NCBI GenBank assembly: GCA_034506395.1
Contig: JAPDPQ010000001.1
Coordinates: forward strand, 316,435 to 380,434
Source: a candidate division KSB1 bacterium
GTDB taxonomy: Bacteria > Zhuqueibacterota > Zhuqueibacteria > Thermofontimicrobiales > Thermofontimicrobiaceae
Length of the DNA: 64,000 bases
Direction of reading: 5' to 3'
A program made the position numbers and the translations under genes. Each line of letters begins with the position of its first letter. Position 1 is the first letter of the stretch. This document shows, piece after piece, positions 17,047 to 25,736 of the stretch. The notes under the pieces are model-generated. The model saw nothing but the letters and a program-made list of their open reading frames with translations, ran no database searches and was not told the origin of the DNA.

Positions 17047-18453
17047 TCATAGGTTTATCTGCAAACTGGCACAAGGCATCCATCGGCCACTGCGGTGTGG
17101 ATTCCGCAGCAATGATAATTGCGGGGTGATTGTTTTTGAAAATCGCACAGTTTGCTCATATTGAGCAAAGTTCATTGGATCATCAACAGATAAAGCTTCA
17201 TTTCGGAGGTGATCGAAATTTTTAGTTAATTCTTTTCCAGCAACCAGACCACCGATGCTACCCAATCCAGCGATAGCAAAAGCAGCAGAGGCGTCCTTGA
17301 TTTCGAATAGCAAATCGATTCCAAATCCGAGGAAGGTACCGACAACACCAGCGAGGTTGATGATGCGAATCCTCGCTTTGCTCATTTGAACGTCCTTTGC
17401 AGCGATTCCCATCCCCAACACCAGGGCATTACTGCCGATCAGCATATCCCTTAGCACTTCATTCCCGGAGTGATCCAACACAGCGGCCGTGACGGCACTG
17501 AACCAAGCCCCCCACGGCAGTGCCGAACTGGTGAGACTGGCATGACCAGTGGAAAATTCGACCCTACTGGTAAGCAAAGTAGCCATTCCAATTCCAGCCA
17601 GTCCAACGAGCTGCCCGATGCCGATAATCTCGTGGCCCTTTTGGTCGGCATAGATCGCCCATCCTATCCCCTGCCAGGTGCCAAGATGTCCGCCCAGCGC
17701 GATCATCGTGGCACGAGCGTCGCTGATATTCGCCTGTTTGGTCAAACGATGGGTTACCAACAGCGAGATCGGCGCTCCCAGAAGCAGTCCAGCAGCGACT
17801 GCCTGCGAAGACTTCGCCTTCAATGCGATCGGCGTCGCGATCCCCTGCCATAGCCCATAGTACCCACTGAAAATCATCACATCCGTGCGACCGCTCTGAT
17901 CCAAAAATGCCCCTGGGACAAATAAGGCCGTTTTGCTGCGATTGAGCCGTTCCACAATGCTGCGATTCTGCTGACATTCAGCAGCAATGGGGTTGGCAGG
18001 GTAAGCTGCGATCAAGTCATCCCACAATTGCATTGTTAGGTCATAGCGAGCTTGCGCGGCGTATTTCAGCCCGAGCAGATAGATGATCTGGGGCTCCGTG
18101 GCCGGTTCGTCGGGTTGATTGCGGCGTAGATTTCGATACTTGTGGCTGAAGGCAAGATGCTGTCGCGTCAAATCCAGCGCCTCGGCAGAGACGGGAATCG
18201 TTCTGGTGCGCAAGCCGCTCGAAGTCTGATAAGCGTACTGAAGCCGATATTTTCCATTGGGCAACATCATGATCCGGGCAGATTGAAATTGTTCAATGCC
18301 AGGAAAAAGGTGATAGCGCGTCTGTTCACTCGCATCGATCTCAATGCCGATAGAATCATCAAGGGCAATAAGTTTATTTTGACCGTGCAACGGGATCTCG
18401 ATCGCAAACAAGATTAAAGCAAAGGCTACTTTGAAAAAACATGTCGTTTTCAA
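17047..18453 (-). CDS. Membrane/secreted protein with TPR-like region, function unknown
   Basis: A 468-residue protein with a signal peptide (CFFKVAFALILFAIEIPLHG). Residues 100-165 have a tetratricopeptide-like helical pattern (YLLGLKYAAQARYDLTMQLW). Residues 180-410 are Gly/Ala-rich hydrophobic stretches (GIGQLVGLAGIGMATLL, LIGSNALVLGMGIAAK, AGVVGTFLGFGIDLLF) that may form several membrane helices or a glycine-rich barrel. The start appears to be TTG at 18453 with GGGGTG just upstream; the ATG seen nearby is out of frame. No named family recognised. Confidence 0.65.
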   Translation of the reverse strand: MKTTCFFKVAFALILFAIEIPLHGQNKLIALDDSIGIEIDASEQTRYHLFPGIEQFQSARIMMLPNGKYRLQYAYQTSSGLRTRTIPVSAEALDLTRQHLAFSHKYRNLRRNQPDEPATEPQIIYLLGLKYAAQARYDLTMQLWDDLIAAYPANPIAAECQQNRSIVERLNRSKTALFVPGAFLDQSGRTDVMIFSGYYGLWQGIATPIALKAKSSQAVAAGLLLGAPISLLVTHRLTKQANISDARATMIALGGHLGTWQGIGWAIYADQKGHEIIGIGQLVGLAGIGMATLLTSRVEFSTGHASLTSSALPWGAWFSAVTAAVLDHSGNEVLRDMLIGSNALVLGMGIAAKDVQMSKARIRIINLAGVVGTFLGFGIDLLFEIKDASAAFAIAGLGSIGGLVAGKELTKNFDHLRNEALSVDDPMNFAQYEQTVRFSKTITPQLSLLRNPHRSGRWMPCASLQINL

Positions 18454-18525
18454 TATTCACCCCACTTCATATTGCTATGCGTTTTTATTCGAACCGCGCT
18501 TCAGATTTACTACGGCTCGAACCGT

Positions 18526-19974
18526 TCAGGGCAATCGATTCATGCCATATTTTCTGGCATCTGTGATCATGATTTGACCTAATTCTTTGGCGATAGCCTC
18601 TGACAGTTCAGGGGCGGGCGGCTGCTGAAGCAACCACTGAACCTTTTGATGGGCGCGTTCCCCAGCCGATCGAACATCAGTGCTCAGCCAGGTCTGATAA
18701 TTGGCCCGATCGATCACTTCGGACGGAGAATAAAATTCTTCCCTTAGCCATTGGATCGTATGCTGCGAGGTCAGAAAATGCTCGCCATCATAGATATCGC
18801 CGAATAGGTCGTCGCTCATCCCGGGTCTTAGGACAATGCCATTGACCAAACGGAGTACCATACCGCAAATTTCGTTGTCGATCACCAACTTCTCTAATGA
18901 CTGGCAGCTTTCGAAATCGAGCATGCCTGGGCCAGAGATCACGTTAATGCCGCTTAAAGCAGCGATCACCGCGCCCATCCCGGTCTCCAAACCGGCTTGC
19001 GCGTCAAGCAACTTGGCATCGCTCAGCGCCATATAGGCATGGGTCGGCAATCCCAAATGCTTTCCGATCTTGGCATAAGCGGCATCGATCATCATCGTCT
19101 CGATGGCGCCCATCGGGGTCGTGCCATGGCGCATGTCAAAAGCAGCGGGTGAACCGCCCCAGATGATCGGTGCCCCAGCCTGTGCTAATTGATGAATGAC
19201 AACCCCGCTCAAGCTCTCTGCGGCATGCTGGACCAGTGCCCCTCCCAACGTTCCGGGCGATGTCGCCCCAGTTAATGGCATGGATACCAATTCCGCTGGG
19301 ATGCCCGCTTTGGCGCAGTCGATCAAGTTTTGGCAGGTCAAATTGCTCCATTTCAACGGCGGGGAAGGACAACAATCGAAAATAGCCAGCGGCATCTGGC
19401 GTAATCTCTCGGCGCTGCCACGGATTGCGATCAGCATCGCCTTCATACTATCAAATCCATCCAGCGCGAAAGTGCCAGTCACCACGGGCTTGGTACTATG
19501 TTGCAACGCAATATAAAGCCGATAACGGTCTGCGATCTCTTGAGGGACATCGGAGGAAATTAGACCAGTGGACTGAGCTGCCAAATATTGAAGCTGATGC
19601 GTCAGACGGCTTAAATTTACCAAATCTTGGGTCACCGGTTTTCTCTGTCTTTGCGTCTCCCAATCCAGAATGGTTAGCGCCGCCGAACCAGGATCGAAAT
19701 GGATCTGATCCCCTTCAAGCATCATGGCTGGCTGCTCATTCCGATCGTAAATGGTAATCCTATTGGGCACAGACTTGAGACTCTGATCGATGAGCCATGC
19801 AGGGAAATAGGCCTTGCGCACTGCGCGATCCACCTTGGCGCCATTCGCCTCCAACAGTTTCATCGCCTCTTCGTTTTCAATTAATACTCCTACCTTTTCC
19901 AAGACAGCATAGGCATCTGACAGAATTCGCTCTATCTGCTGGTCTTCAATCATTGCAAATTTGGGCCGATACAT
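18526..19974 (-). CDS. MttB-family (trimethylamine methyltransferase-like) protein, non-pyrrolysine
   Basis: A 482-residue member of the MttB superfamily. Residues 30-60 (VGVLIENEEAMKLLEANGAKVD) and the TIM-barrel core with GGSPAAFDMRHGTTPMGAIE and FESCQSLEKLVIDNEICGM match the family. Members transfer methyl groups from quaternary or tertiary amines to a corrinoid protein. There is no in-frame amber codon, so it is the non-pyrrolysine type, which includes glycine betaine methyltransferases; the substrate here is unknown. No corrinoid protein or activator gene lies nearby. An AGGAGG nine bases before the ATG supports the start. A good promoter about 315 bases upstream gives it a long leader. 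Confidence 0.9.
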   Translation of the reverse strand: MYRPKFAMIEDQQIERILSDAYAVLEKVGVLIENEEAMKLLEANGAKVDRAVRKAYFPAWLIDQSLKSVPNRITIYDRNEQPAMMLEGDQIHFDPGSAALTILDWETQRQRKPVTQDLVNLSRLTHQLQYLAAQSTGLISSDVPQEIADRYRLYIALQHSTKPVVTGTFALDGFDSMKAMLIAIRGSAERLRQMPLAIFDCCPSPPLKWSNLTCQNLIDCAKAGIPAELVSMPLTGATSPGTLGGALVQHAAESLSGVVIHQLAQAGAPIIWGGSPAAFDMRHGTTPMGAIETMMIDAAYAKIGKHLGLPTHAYMALSDAKLLDAQAGLETGMGAVIAALSGINVISGPGMLDFESCQSLEKLVIDNEICGMVLRLVNGIVLRPGMSDDLFGDIYDGEHFLTSQHTIQWLREEFYSPSEVIDRANYQTWLSTDVRSAGERAHQKVQWLLQQPPAPELSEAIAKELGQIMITDARKYGMNRLP

Positions 19975-20594
19975 GGAAAGATCCTCCTTGTTGTGAATTT
20001 TCGCAGCTCAGTTCATTCGGCTTTCATTTCAAAAATCATCCTTGTAATCATTCATCTCTAATAGCTCATTTTTATCAACGGAATTCCTTTGGATTCGATT
20101 GGAAGCAAACAAACATCTTGCTCGTATTTCCTACAAGGGAGAAATTGCGCAACTCAATTCAAACTAACCTCAGATTTTCAGATTTACATGCTTGAAGCTA
20201 AAACGGCATTGCAATATTCAAGGCAATTTTCTCTGAACAGTTGAGAATGCTCAATAGAATGTTGCGTCAGCGATTTCAATCTAGCTTTTGGTTCAATATA
20301 CTTAAACTTCTCTCATTTGTCAAGCAGAAAAATCAGCGAGGTTCAGATGGGCGAATCAATTTGCAGTTGAATACGAAAAAGTGTTTTGCACTGATTAAAA
20401 AATGAGTTGACTCTTTTTTGTGCAATTGCATTTGATTTTCATTTGGAACTTTGTGGGGAGCAGCCATCCGAATTGCAAAGATGGCGGTAGGCTATTGTCA
20501 GAAAGATTAAAACAACAGCATTTTTGATTCTTCTTTGCGATCCTAAATTTCGTTGCATGGGCTATTAGCAAGGTTGGGCGATCAAAAGACACAG
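19975..20594. other. Long leader and spacer upstream of the MttB-family gene
   Basis: No gene is seen. The right part carries a strong minus-strand promoter (20295-20323). The transcribed leader, about 313 bases, has no cobalamin-box or SAM-riboswitch signature that I can recognise. The part beyond 20330 is AT-rich spacer with a weak GCCATC-N11-GATGGC repeat. Confidence 0.45.
20295..20323 (-). promoter_or_regulatory. Strong sigma-70-type promoter for the MttB-family gene
   Basis: On the minus strand TTGACA (20318-20323), a 17-base spacer and TATATT (20295-20300). The -35 is perfect and the -10 matches five of six positions. The start site would be near 20288, with a leader of about 313 bases before the ATG at 19974. 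Confidence 0.6.
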
Positions 20595-23500
20595 TTACTT
20601 GTCACCGAATGTCAGTAAGTCAATTAATTCTTCCCGATCGAAGCTTTTAATAATGGTTGCGTCATCCTCTTTCACTAGATCGCTCATCAGTTTCTTTTTC
20701 TTTTGAATGATGCGATCGATTTTCTCCTCCAAGGTACCTTCAGTGACCAATTTCAATACCTGCACACCGCGGGTCTGCCCGATCCGATAGATCCGATCTG
20801 TTGCCTGGTCCTCCCGCGCTGCGTTCCACCAGCGATCATAATGAATCACTACGGAACCGCCGGTGAGATTAATCCCTAAGCCCGATGCTCGTAAGCTTCC
20901 AGTGAACACTTTGCAATTGGGATCATTATTGAAGCGATCCACCATTTCCTTTCTGTTCTTGGTCGCTCCTTTGATTGTTGCAAATTCAATATGATTGTCC
21001 TTTAAATAGGCCTCTATCAATCCTAACATGTTCAAATACTGGCTGAAGACGACTACCTTGAAACCGCTGTTTAAGCTTTCTTCTAACAGCTCACAAAACA
21101 ATTCCCATTTTCCCGAAGCATATTTGTTATAATCCAAACAACCGTCTTCCAATTGGGCTGGGTGATTGCAGATTTGTTTAAGATAATTGAGCACGGCAAA
21201 GATATGGATGTAGGGGATGTTTTCCGATTTATCATATAGCTGGGCCAGTAGCATCTTGGCCCTCGTATTAAGCACGTCCTGGTAAAGTTTTACTTGTTCA
21301 TCGCTCAATTCGCATTTGCGAATTTCTTCAATTTTGGGAGGCAGCTCCTCCAGCACCTGTTTTTTGGTCCGTCTTAAGATGAATGGCTGAATGATTCGCT
21401 GCAGTTGTTCGCGTTTCTTTTTATCCTCCTGGCGCTCGATGGGATTAATGTAGTTTTTCCGAAAAGCGGCATCCGTTCCCAAATATTCAGGAAGGATGAT
21501 GTCGAACAGTGTTTTTAGCTCGCTCAGATTGTTTTCGATCGGTGTGCCTGTCAAGCCGATCCTCATTTTGCTGTTCAGCCGATTTACGGCCGCATTCGTC
21601 AAACTGGCCTTGTTTTTCGCGGTCTGAATCTCGTCGAATATCGCCACTTCAAAAGGAATGTCTGCCAATTTATCGAGATCGTTTCTGAGAATGCCATAAG
21701 AAGTGAGCACGACATTGTGCTTCGCCCTTTTGCTTTGGATCAGTTTCCGATCTCCACCATAATAGAGAATCAAATTCACCTTCTTTTTCAATTCATTCAG
21801 CTTCTCGTGCCAGTGCGGCAACACCGAAGTTGGGCACACAATGAGAAAATTCCTCGGCTGCTGGTTCTGGATAATGATCCCATCGATCAATGCGATAGAT
21901 TGGTAAGTTTTGCCAAGCCCCATATCGTCGCACAGCAAGCCAGAAAGTTGATTTTCATATAAAAACCAGAGCCACTCATAACCGTTCTTTTGATACTCCC
22001 GAAGCTGATATTTCCTGCCCTTTAATGGCGGAGCAGGGGTATTTGGCTTAAGAGCAAGCAATCGGTTCAAAATATCGGAGAGCGCTTGATGAGTATCGAG
22101 TTTTCCCTTTGGAGGTAACTCCGCGCTCAATCGCAGGAAGTTCATTTTATTAACCATCATGCGCGCATCCTTCTTGCCCTGGCTGACAAATTCTATCCCC
22201 TGCTGCTCAATCAAACTTTGCAGCCAATTGAAATCGGCAGTATATAAGTCAATCCAATGGTCCTTGGTGATCAAATATCGCTTTCCGTTGCGAAGCGCAA
22301 GATAGATCTCATACAACGGGACTGTCTCACCGGTTGTCCGATATTTCACAGAAAGATAGAGCCAATCATTCTGAATTTGATCAACAAAAAGATCGATGCT
22401 CTTGATGCTTTGAATGGCCTTCCGATTTTTGAGCGGCGGGCTCACGAAATAGAATTCATCCGCGTCGATAAACCTTCCATACTCACTCACAAATCTCAAA
22501 ATATCGTCATTGGGAACGATCACTTCGTTCAAGCTGAACAATTGGCTATCATAATACTGAATTTTTCGTTGAAATGAGAAGAATCCCCGATCCTGAATGT
22601 AGAGATAATCACCGAATTGGATTGGATGCAGCCCATTCTTATTTCCGCAAGGATATGGCGTTGGATCATCTGGCAAAAAAAGAATCGGTGTGATCTTCAA
22701 ATCATAGTCATCGGTCAGGGTCAATGAATAATTGAGAATTGCAGGTTTTTCTGAAATCGACAGCGTGTGGCGGATCGCCGGGTTTAGAGCCAGCTTTTTT
22801 ATGATAGCAGGAATCAAGACTTTTTGGAGATAGAAGGCGAAGCTCCCATCGATCGAAAAAATTTTTATCGCCTGATTTTGCTCTGAAAACTCAACAGAAT
22901 AGCCAATCTCATCAAATTCAAGAAACCACGCTTTGCTCAAATCGAACCAAAAACTCTCTTCAAATTTTTGTTGCCAGGACCTGTAGCCCGACATATTCAT
23001 TCGGATTTCGAGCTCGGTTTTCTCCGCTTCTAAATATTCCAATTGAATTTGATCGGTATTAAGGGTAGAAACAGCATCGAGCAATTCAGAAAAGAAGCGA
23101 GATCGGTACTTTTTAACAATCCGGACGGCTGCTTCTTTACCCAAAACAAAATTTAGCACCTCGCCATGGTTAACATCGCGGCCGATCAAACGCAGCACCG
23201 ATTGGTCCCGAAATTGTTCCAGATGCGATGCGATAATCAGTTTGTCATCTCCGAAATATTCAAAATATAACTTGGCCAATTGGAACCAGAGGCTGCGTTC
23301 ATAGTGCCGATATAATGTCTGTTCAATATCAACCGTTTCTGGATTTTTTGAATAGATGATGAAAAACAGGGCGGCAATGTGAGGACAGCTCATATTCCGC
23401 AAATAGGTGTTGCATGAGCAAGTCATCTGAAAAATGGGCCGATCCGCTCTTTTTCGGACGATCGTCCAATAATGTTCTTTGCGACCTGGAAACCGAGCCG

Positions 23501-23618
23501 TGTATGCATTGCGGATGAAATCCAAATACTGATATTGACGTTCAATAAACAGTTTCCAGCCAATCTCAAGAAACTGTTTCGGCAATTGATTTTTGATGAC
23601 ACTGGCGAGTTTATTCAT
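20595..23618 (-). CDS. SWIM zinc-finger SNF2-family helicase/ATPase
   Basis: A 1007-residue bacterial SNF2 protein. Numbering is from ATG 23618. An N-terminal SWIM zinc finger is visible as C67-x-C69 and C78-x-H80 (CSCNTYLRNMSCPH). A long middle region (about 100-520) of unrecognised beta-rich sequence follows. The SNF2 ATPase has motif I DDMGLGKT at 564-571, motif II DEIQ at 662-665 and motif III GLTGTPIEN. The second RecA lobe has GFKVVVFSQYLNMLGLI, GSLRASGLGINLTGG and the YRIGQTRGVQV motif VI. These proteins use ATP to translocate on double-stranded DNA. An in-frame TTG at 23630 could be used instead. It stands alone on its own promoter; no restriction or defence partner is adjacent. Confidence 0.92.
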   Translation of the reverse strand: MNKLASVIKNQLPKQFLEIGWKLFIERQYQYLDFIRNAYTARFPGRKEHYWTIVRKRADRPIFQMTCSCNTYLRNMSCPHIAALFFIIYSKNPETVDIEQTLYRHYERSLWFQLAKLYFEYFGDDKLIIASHLEQFRDQSVLRLIGRDVNHGEVLNFVLGKEAAVRIVKKYRSRFFSELLDAVSTLNTDQIQLEYLEAEKTELEIRMNMSGYRSWQQKFEESFWFDLSKAWFLEFDEIGYSVEFSEQNQAIKIFSIDGSFAFYLQKVLIPAIIKKLALNPAIRHTLSISEKPAILNYSLTLTDDYDLKITPILFLPDDPTPYPCGNKNGLHPIQFGDYLYIQDRGFFSFQRKIQYYDSQLFSLNEVIVPNDDILRFVSEYGRFIDADEFYFVSPPLKNRKAIQSIKSIDLFVDQIQNDWLYLSVKYRTTGETVPLYEIYLALRNGKRYLITKDHWIDLYTADFNWLQSLIEQQGIEFVSQGKKDARMMVNKMNFLRLSAELPPKGKLDTHQALSDILNRLLALKPNTPAPPLKGRKYQLREYQKNGYEWLWFLYENQLSGLLCDDMGLGKTYQSIALIDGIIIQNQQPRNFLIVCPTSVLPHWHEKLNELKKKVNLILYYGGDRKLIQSKRAKHNVVLTSYGILRNDLDKLADIPFEVAIFDEIQTAKNKASLTNAAVNRLNSKMRIGLTGTPIENNLSELKTLFDIILPEYLGTDAAFRKNYINPIERQEDKKKREQLQRIIQPFILRRTKKQVLEELPPKIEEIRKCELSDEQVKLYQDVLNTRAKMLLAQLYDKSENIPYIHIFAVLNYLKQICNHPAQLEDGCLDYNKYASGKWELFCELLEESLNSGFKVVVFSQYLNMLGLIEAYLKDNHIEFATIKGATKNRKEMVDRFNNDPNCKVFTGSLRASGLGINLTGGSVVIHYDRWWNAAREDQATDRIYRIGQTRGVQVLKLVTEGTLEEKIDRIIQKKKKLMSDLVKEDDATIIKSFDREELIDLLTFGDK

Positions 23619-23634
23619 TGTTCTGAACAAATCG

Positions 23635-23663
23635 ATAATACCAAATAATCATGAATTCATCAA
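23635..23663 (-). promoter_or_regulatory. Promoter candidate for the SNF2 gene
   Basis: TTGATG (23658-23663), a 17-base spacer and TATTAT (23635-23640) on the minus strand. The predicted start site near 23628 leaves about ten bases before the ATG, which has no Shine-Dalgarno sequence. The mRNA may be nearly leaderless. Confidence 0.4.
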
Positions 23664-23907
23664 ACATACGCTAATTCCCAGCTAATCTCGATCACCGCGA
23701 AAGATTCGGTATTGAATAGCAGAATTCAATAATCAAAATAGCCATTATTGGATCAGCTTTGTGGCGCTCATTCAGCTATCACCATAAATGATCAAGCGCC
23801 TCGATGATTTGCTTCTTATTGCAACAAACGCTGGCCGTTGGCATCTTGCAAATATGATCGTCAAGCGCATTTAATAGCACTGTGATTTCTGGACACCCTA
23901 CAATCCG

Positions 23908-24264
23908 CTATTTAGCGATCCACAGCCGAACCGCAGAGTAGATGAGAAACAGGGCGAAAGCCCGCTTGACATAAAAAGCAGGGACATGTTCAATAATCGA
24001 TGCGCCCAGCACGGCACCGATAATACCGCCCAAACCAGCCCAGAGTACAATGGAAAAATGAACATTATTCAATGTATAATGCCGCAACGCTCCTGCAATT
24101 GAGATCGGAATTACCACCATTAATGAGGTTCCAATCGCAGTATGGATTGGCTGCTTGAGAAATAATAGAAAAGCTGGCACCATCACGATCCCTCCGCCGA
24201 TACCAAACGCTCCTCCTAAGAGACCCGCAACAGCACCAATAACGATGATCAGCAAAATTGTCAT
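23908..24264 (-). CDS. Half-size TauE/SafE (TSUP) family membrane protein
   Basis: A 118-residue membrane protein with four predicted helices. The GAVAGLLGGAFGIGGGIVMVPA loop is the classic TSUP entry sequence, split here as GAVAGLLGGAFGIGGG and IVMVPA. TAIGTSLMVVIPIS and the GGIIGAVLGA helix pair follow. TSUP transporters move sulfite, sulfolactate and related anions, usually as about 250-residue proteins with two copies of this unit. Only one copy is present here, and nothing in the flanks supplies the other half. Single-unit members exist and should dimerise. Substrate unknown. Confidence 0.85.
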   Translation of the reverse strand: MTILLIIVIGAVAGLLGGAFGIGGGIVMVPAFLLFLKQPIHTAIGTSLMVVIPISIAGALRHYTLNNVHFSIVLWAGLGGIIGAVLGASIIEHVPAFYVKRAFALFLIYSAVRLWIAK

Positions 24265-24303
24265 TTTTCTACTACCTTTCTGCTAATTTTATCTGCCAAG
24301 AAA

Positions 24304-25221
24304 TTAGCCCGGGTCACGATCAAACAACGATGTCTGGCTTCCCTCCATGCTGACCCCCTTGGCGATTTTCTTCAAAAATGGATAAGTTTCCATCAAAGAT
24401 GCTGGGATTTCTCGCGGCTTTCCGTCCATCAAAAACATAATTTGAAGCGCATTTGCAATCGCTTGGCCCCGAAAATGGTTATTGAAAATAATATAGCTTT
24501 TTGGGCTTTGTTCGATCAGCTGTTCGATCACCTCTTTGATGCTTTGTAATTCCTCATCATTGTAAAGATAATCGTAACGGCTGGCCGCATCCGCATCATT
24601 CGCGAACCAATTTTTATAGTTTCGCCCATGAAGCCGAAGATATCCGATCCGCTTCGCTCCAATAGCAGTAAGCCCAATCGAATTCCCAATCACTGGCTGA
24701 TCGATATTGGCGAATCCAGCCCCTGCCTCATTTAAAAAATCAAATAGTATTGGGGTATTCCAGGACCCATGGCGTACTTCGACCACTGGATTATAATCTC
24801 GAAACGTATGGACCACTTTCCGAAGCCAGTCGAAATTTTCAGGCGTGTTCTTGAACGACCACGGAAATTGAATCAATACAGCACCAAGCCGTTGCTGGGA
24901 TAAAAGCACATCCAATCCTGATTTGACCATGGCCTCATCTTTGAGAGTCGGGAAACTGGATCGTTCATGGGAATAACCCTGCCAAAGCTTATAGGTGAAA
25001 TGAAAATGAGGCTGATGCTTCACTCGTTCCACCCAATTTCGAACGGTATGGATTGAAGGCGGCCGATAAAACGAACTATTGATCTCAATCACAGTAAACC
25101 AACGCGCTAAAAATCCAAGGGCATCAAAGCCCGGACTCGTTATCGCTGGATAAACGATCCCCTCCCAATCTTTATAACTCCAGCCTGCAGGGCCGACATA
25201 TATTTGATGTTGATCTTTCAA
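24304..25221 (-). CDS. DUF72 (YecE-like) protein, full form
   Basis: A 305-residue DUF72 protein of full length. Family marks are YVGPAGWSYKDWEGIVYP at the N-terminus, FTVIEINSSFYRPPS near residue 45, FHFTYKLWQGYSH near residue 75, GAVLIQFPWSFKNTPE near residue 118, VVEVRHGSW near residue 148, GYLRLHGRN near residue 195 and YIIFNNHFRGQA near residue 250. The start appears to be TTG 25221 with AGGGGGT just upstream. Biochemical role of the family is unknown. Together with the short copy at 2149 the genome has at least two DUF72 types. Confidence 0.88.
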   Translation of the reverse strand: MKDQHQIYVGPAGWSYKDWEGIVYPAITSPGFDALGFLARWFTVIEINSSFYRPPSIHTVRNWVERVKHQPHFHFTYKLWQGYSHERSSFPTLKDEAMVKSGLDVLLSQQRLGAVLIQFPWSFKNTPENFDWLRKVVHTFRDYNPVVEVRHGSWNTPILFDFLNEAGAGFANIDQPVIGNSIGLTAIGAKRIGYLRLHGRNYKNWFANDADAASRYDYLYNDEELQSIKEVIEQLIEQSPKSYIIFNNHFRGQAIANALQIMFLMDGKPREIPASLMETYPFLKKIAKGVSMEGSQTSLFDRDPG

Positions 25222-25736
25222 ACAAACCCCCTGGCTTTTTCAGGCTCTTTTTGAATAACAAATTTTAAATATACAAATTTCATCTTTTTTAGTCAAGAAA
25301 TTCTTTGGCGATATTTGATTAAATCAAAAAAAGTGCTGGAAAAAGCGCGGCCGGTTGACAATGCAACTCCGATCTTCCAATGATACGGTCAAGAAAAGAT
25401 ATTCTCAGACTGAAATTATCCAACAGCACATGTCCTGGCAAAAGAAATAACCACCATCAATTGCCGTTTTGTCTACTAAGAGTTTCAACAAAATTGTCGC
25501 GTCTCTGAGCTTCGTCCCGAAAATGAACTCCATCGTCCCTCCTATGGCTGGTTATTATCTTGTCCATCCATAACAAGTTCAGAAAAGAAAATGATTGATC
25601 TGCTCGTTCAAATGGAACAGGACTACGATCGGACGCTAATCAAAGAACAGAGCTTGCCTATGCCTCAAAAACGACCATCATTTTCGAGACAAAGTAATGA
25701 TGTTAAAATAGAACTTTCATCTCATTCCAACTGGAA
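25222..25736. other. Intergenic region
   Basis: AT-rich spacer. A perfect 15-base palindrome TTTGATTAAATCAAA lies at 25314-25328, about 90 bases upstream of the DUF72 start. A plus-strand frame at 25591-25815 overlaps the carboxypeptidase gene and looks accidental. Confidence 0.4.

Noticed and set aside
18526..19974. Pyrrolysine-containing trimethylamine methyltransferase
   Set aside because: The gene has no in-frame TAG before its normal end, so it is the non-pyrrolysine type.
19975..20290. Cobalamin or SAM riboswitch in the MttB-family leader
   Set aside because: No B12-box or SAM-core sequence could be recognised on the transcribed strand.
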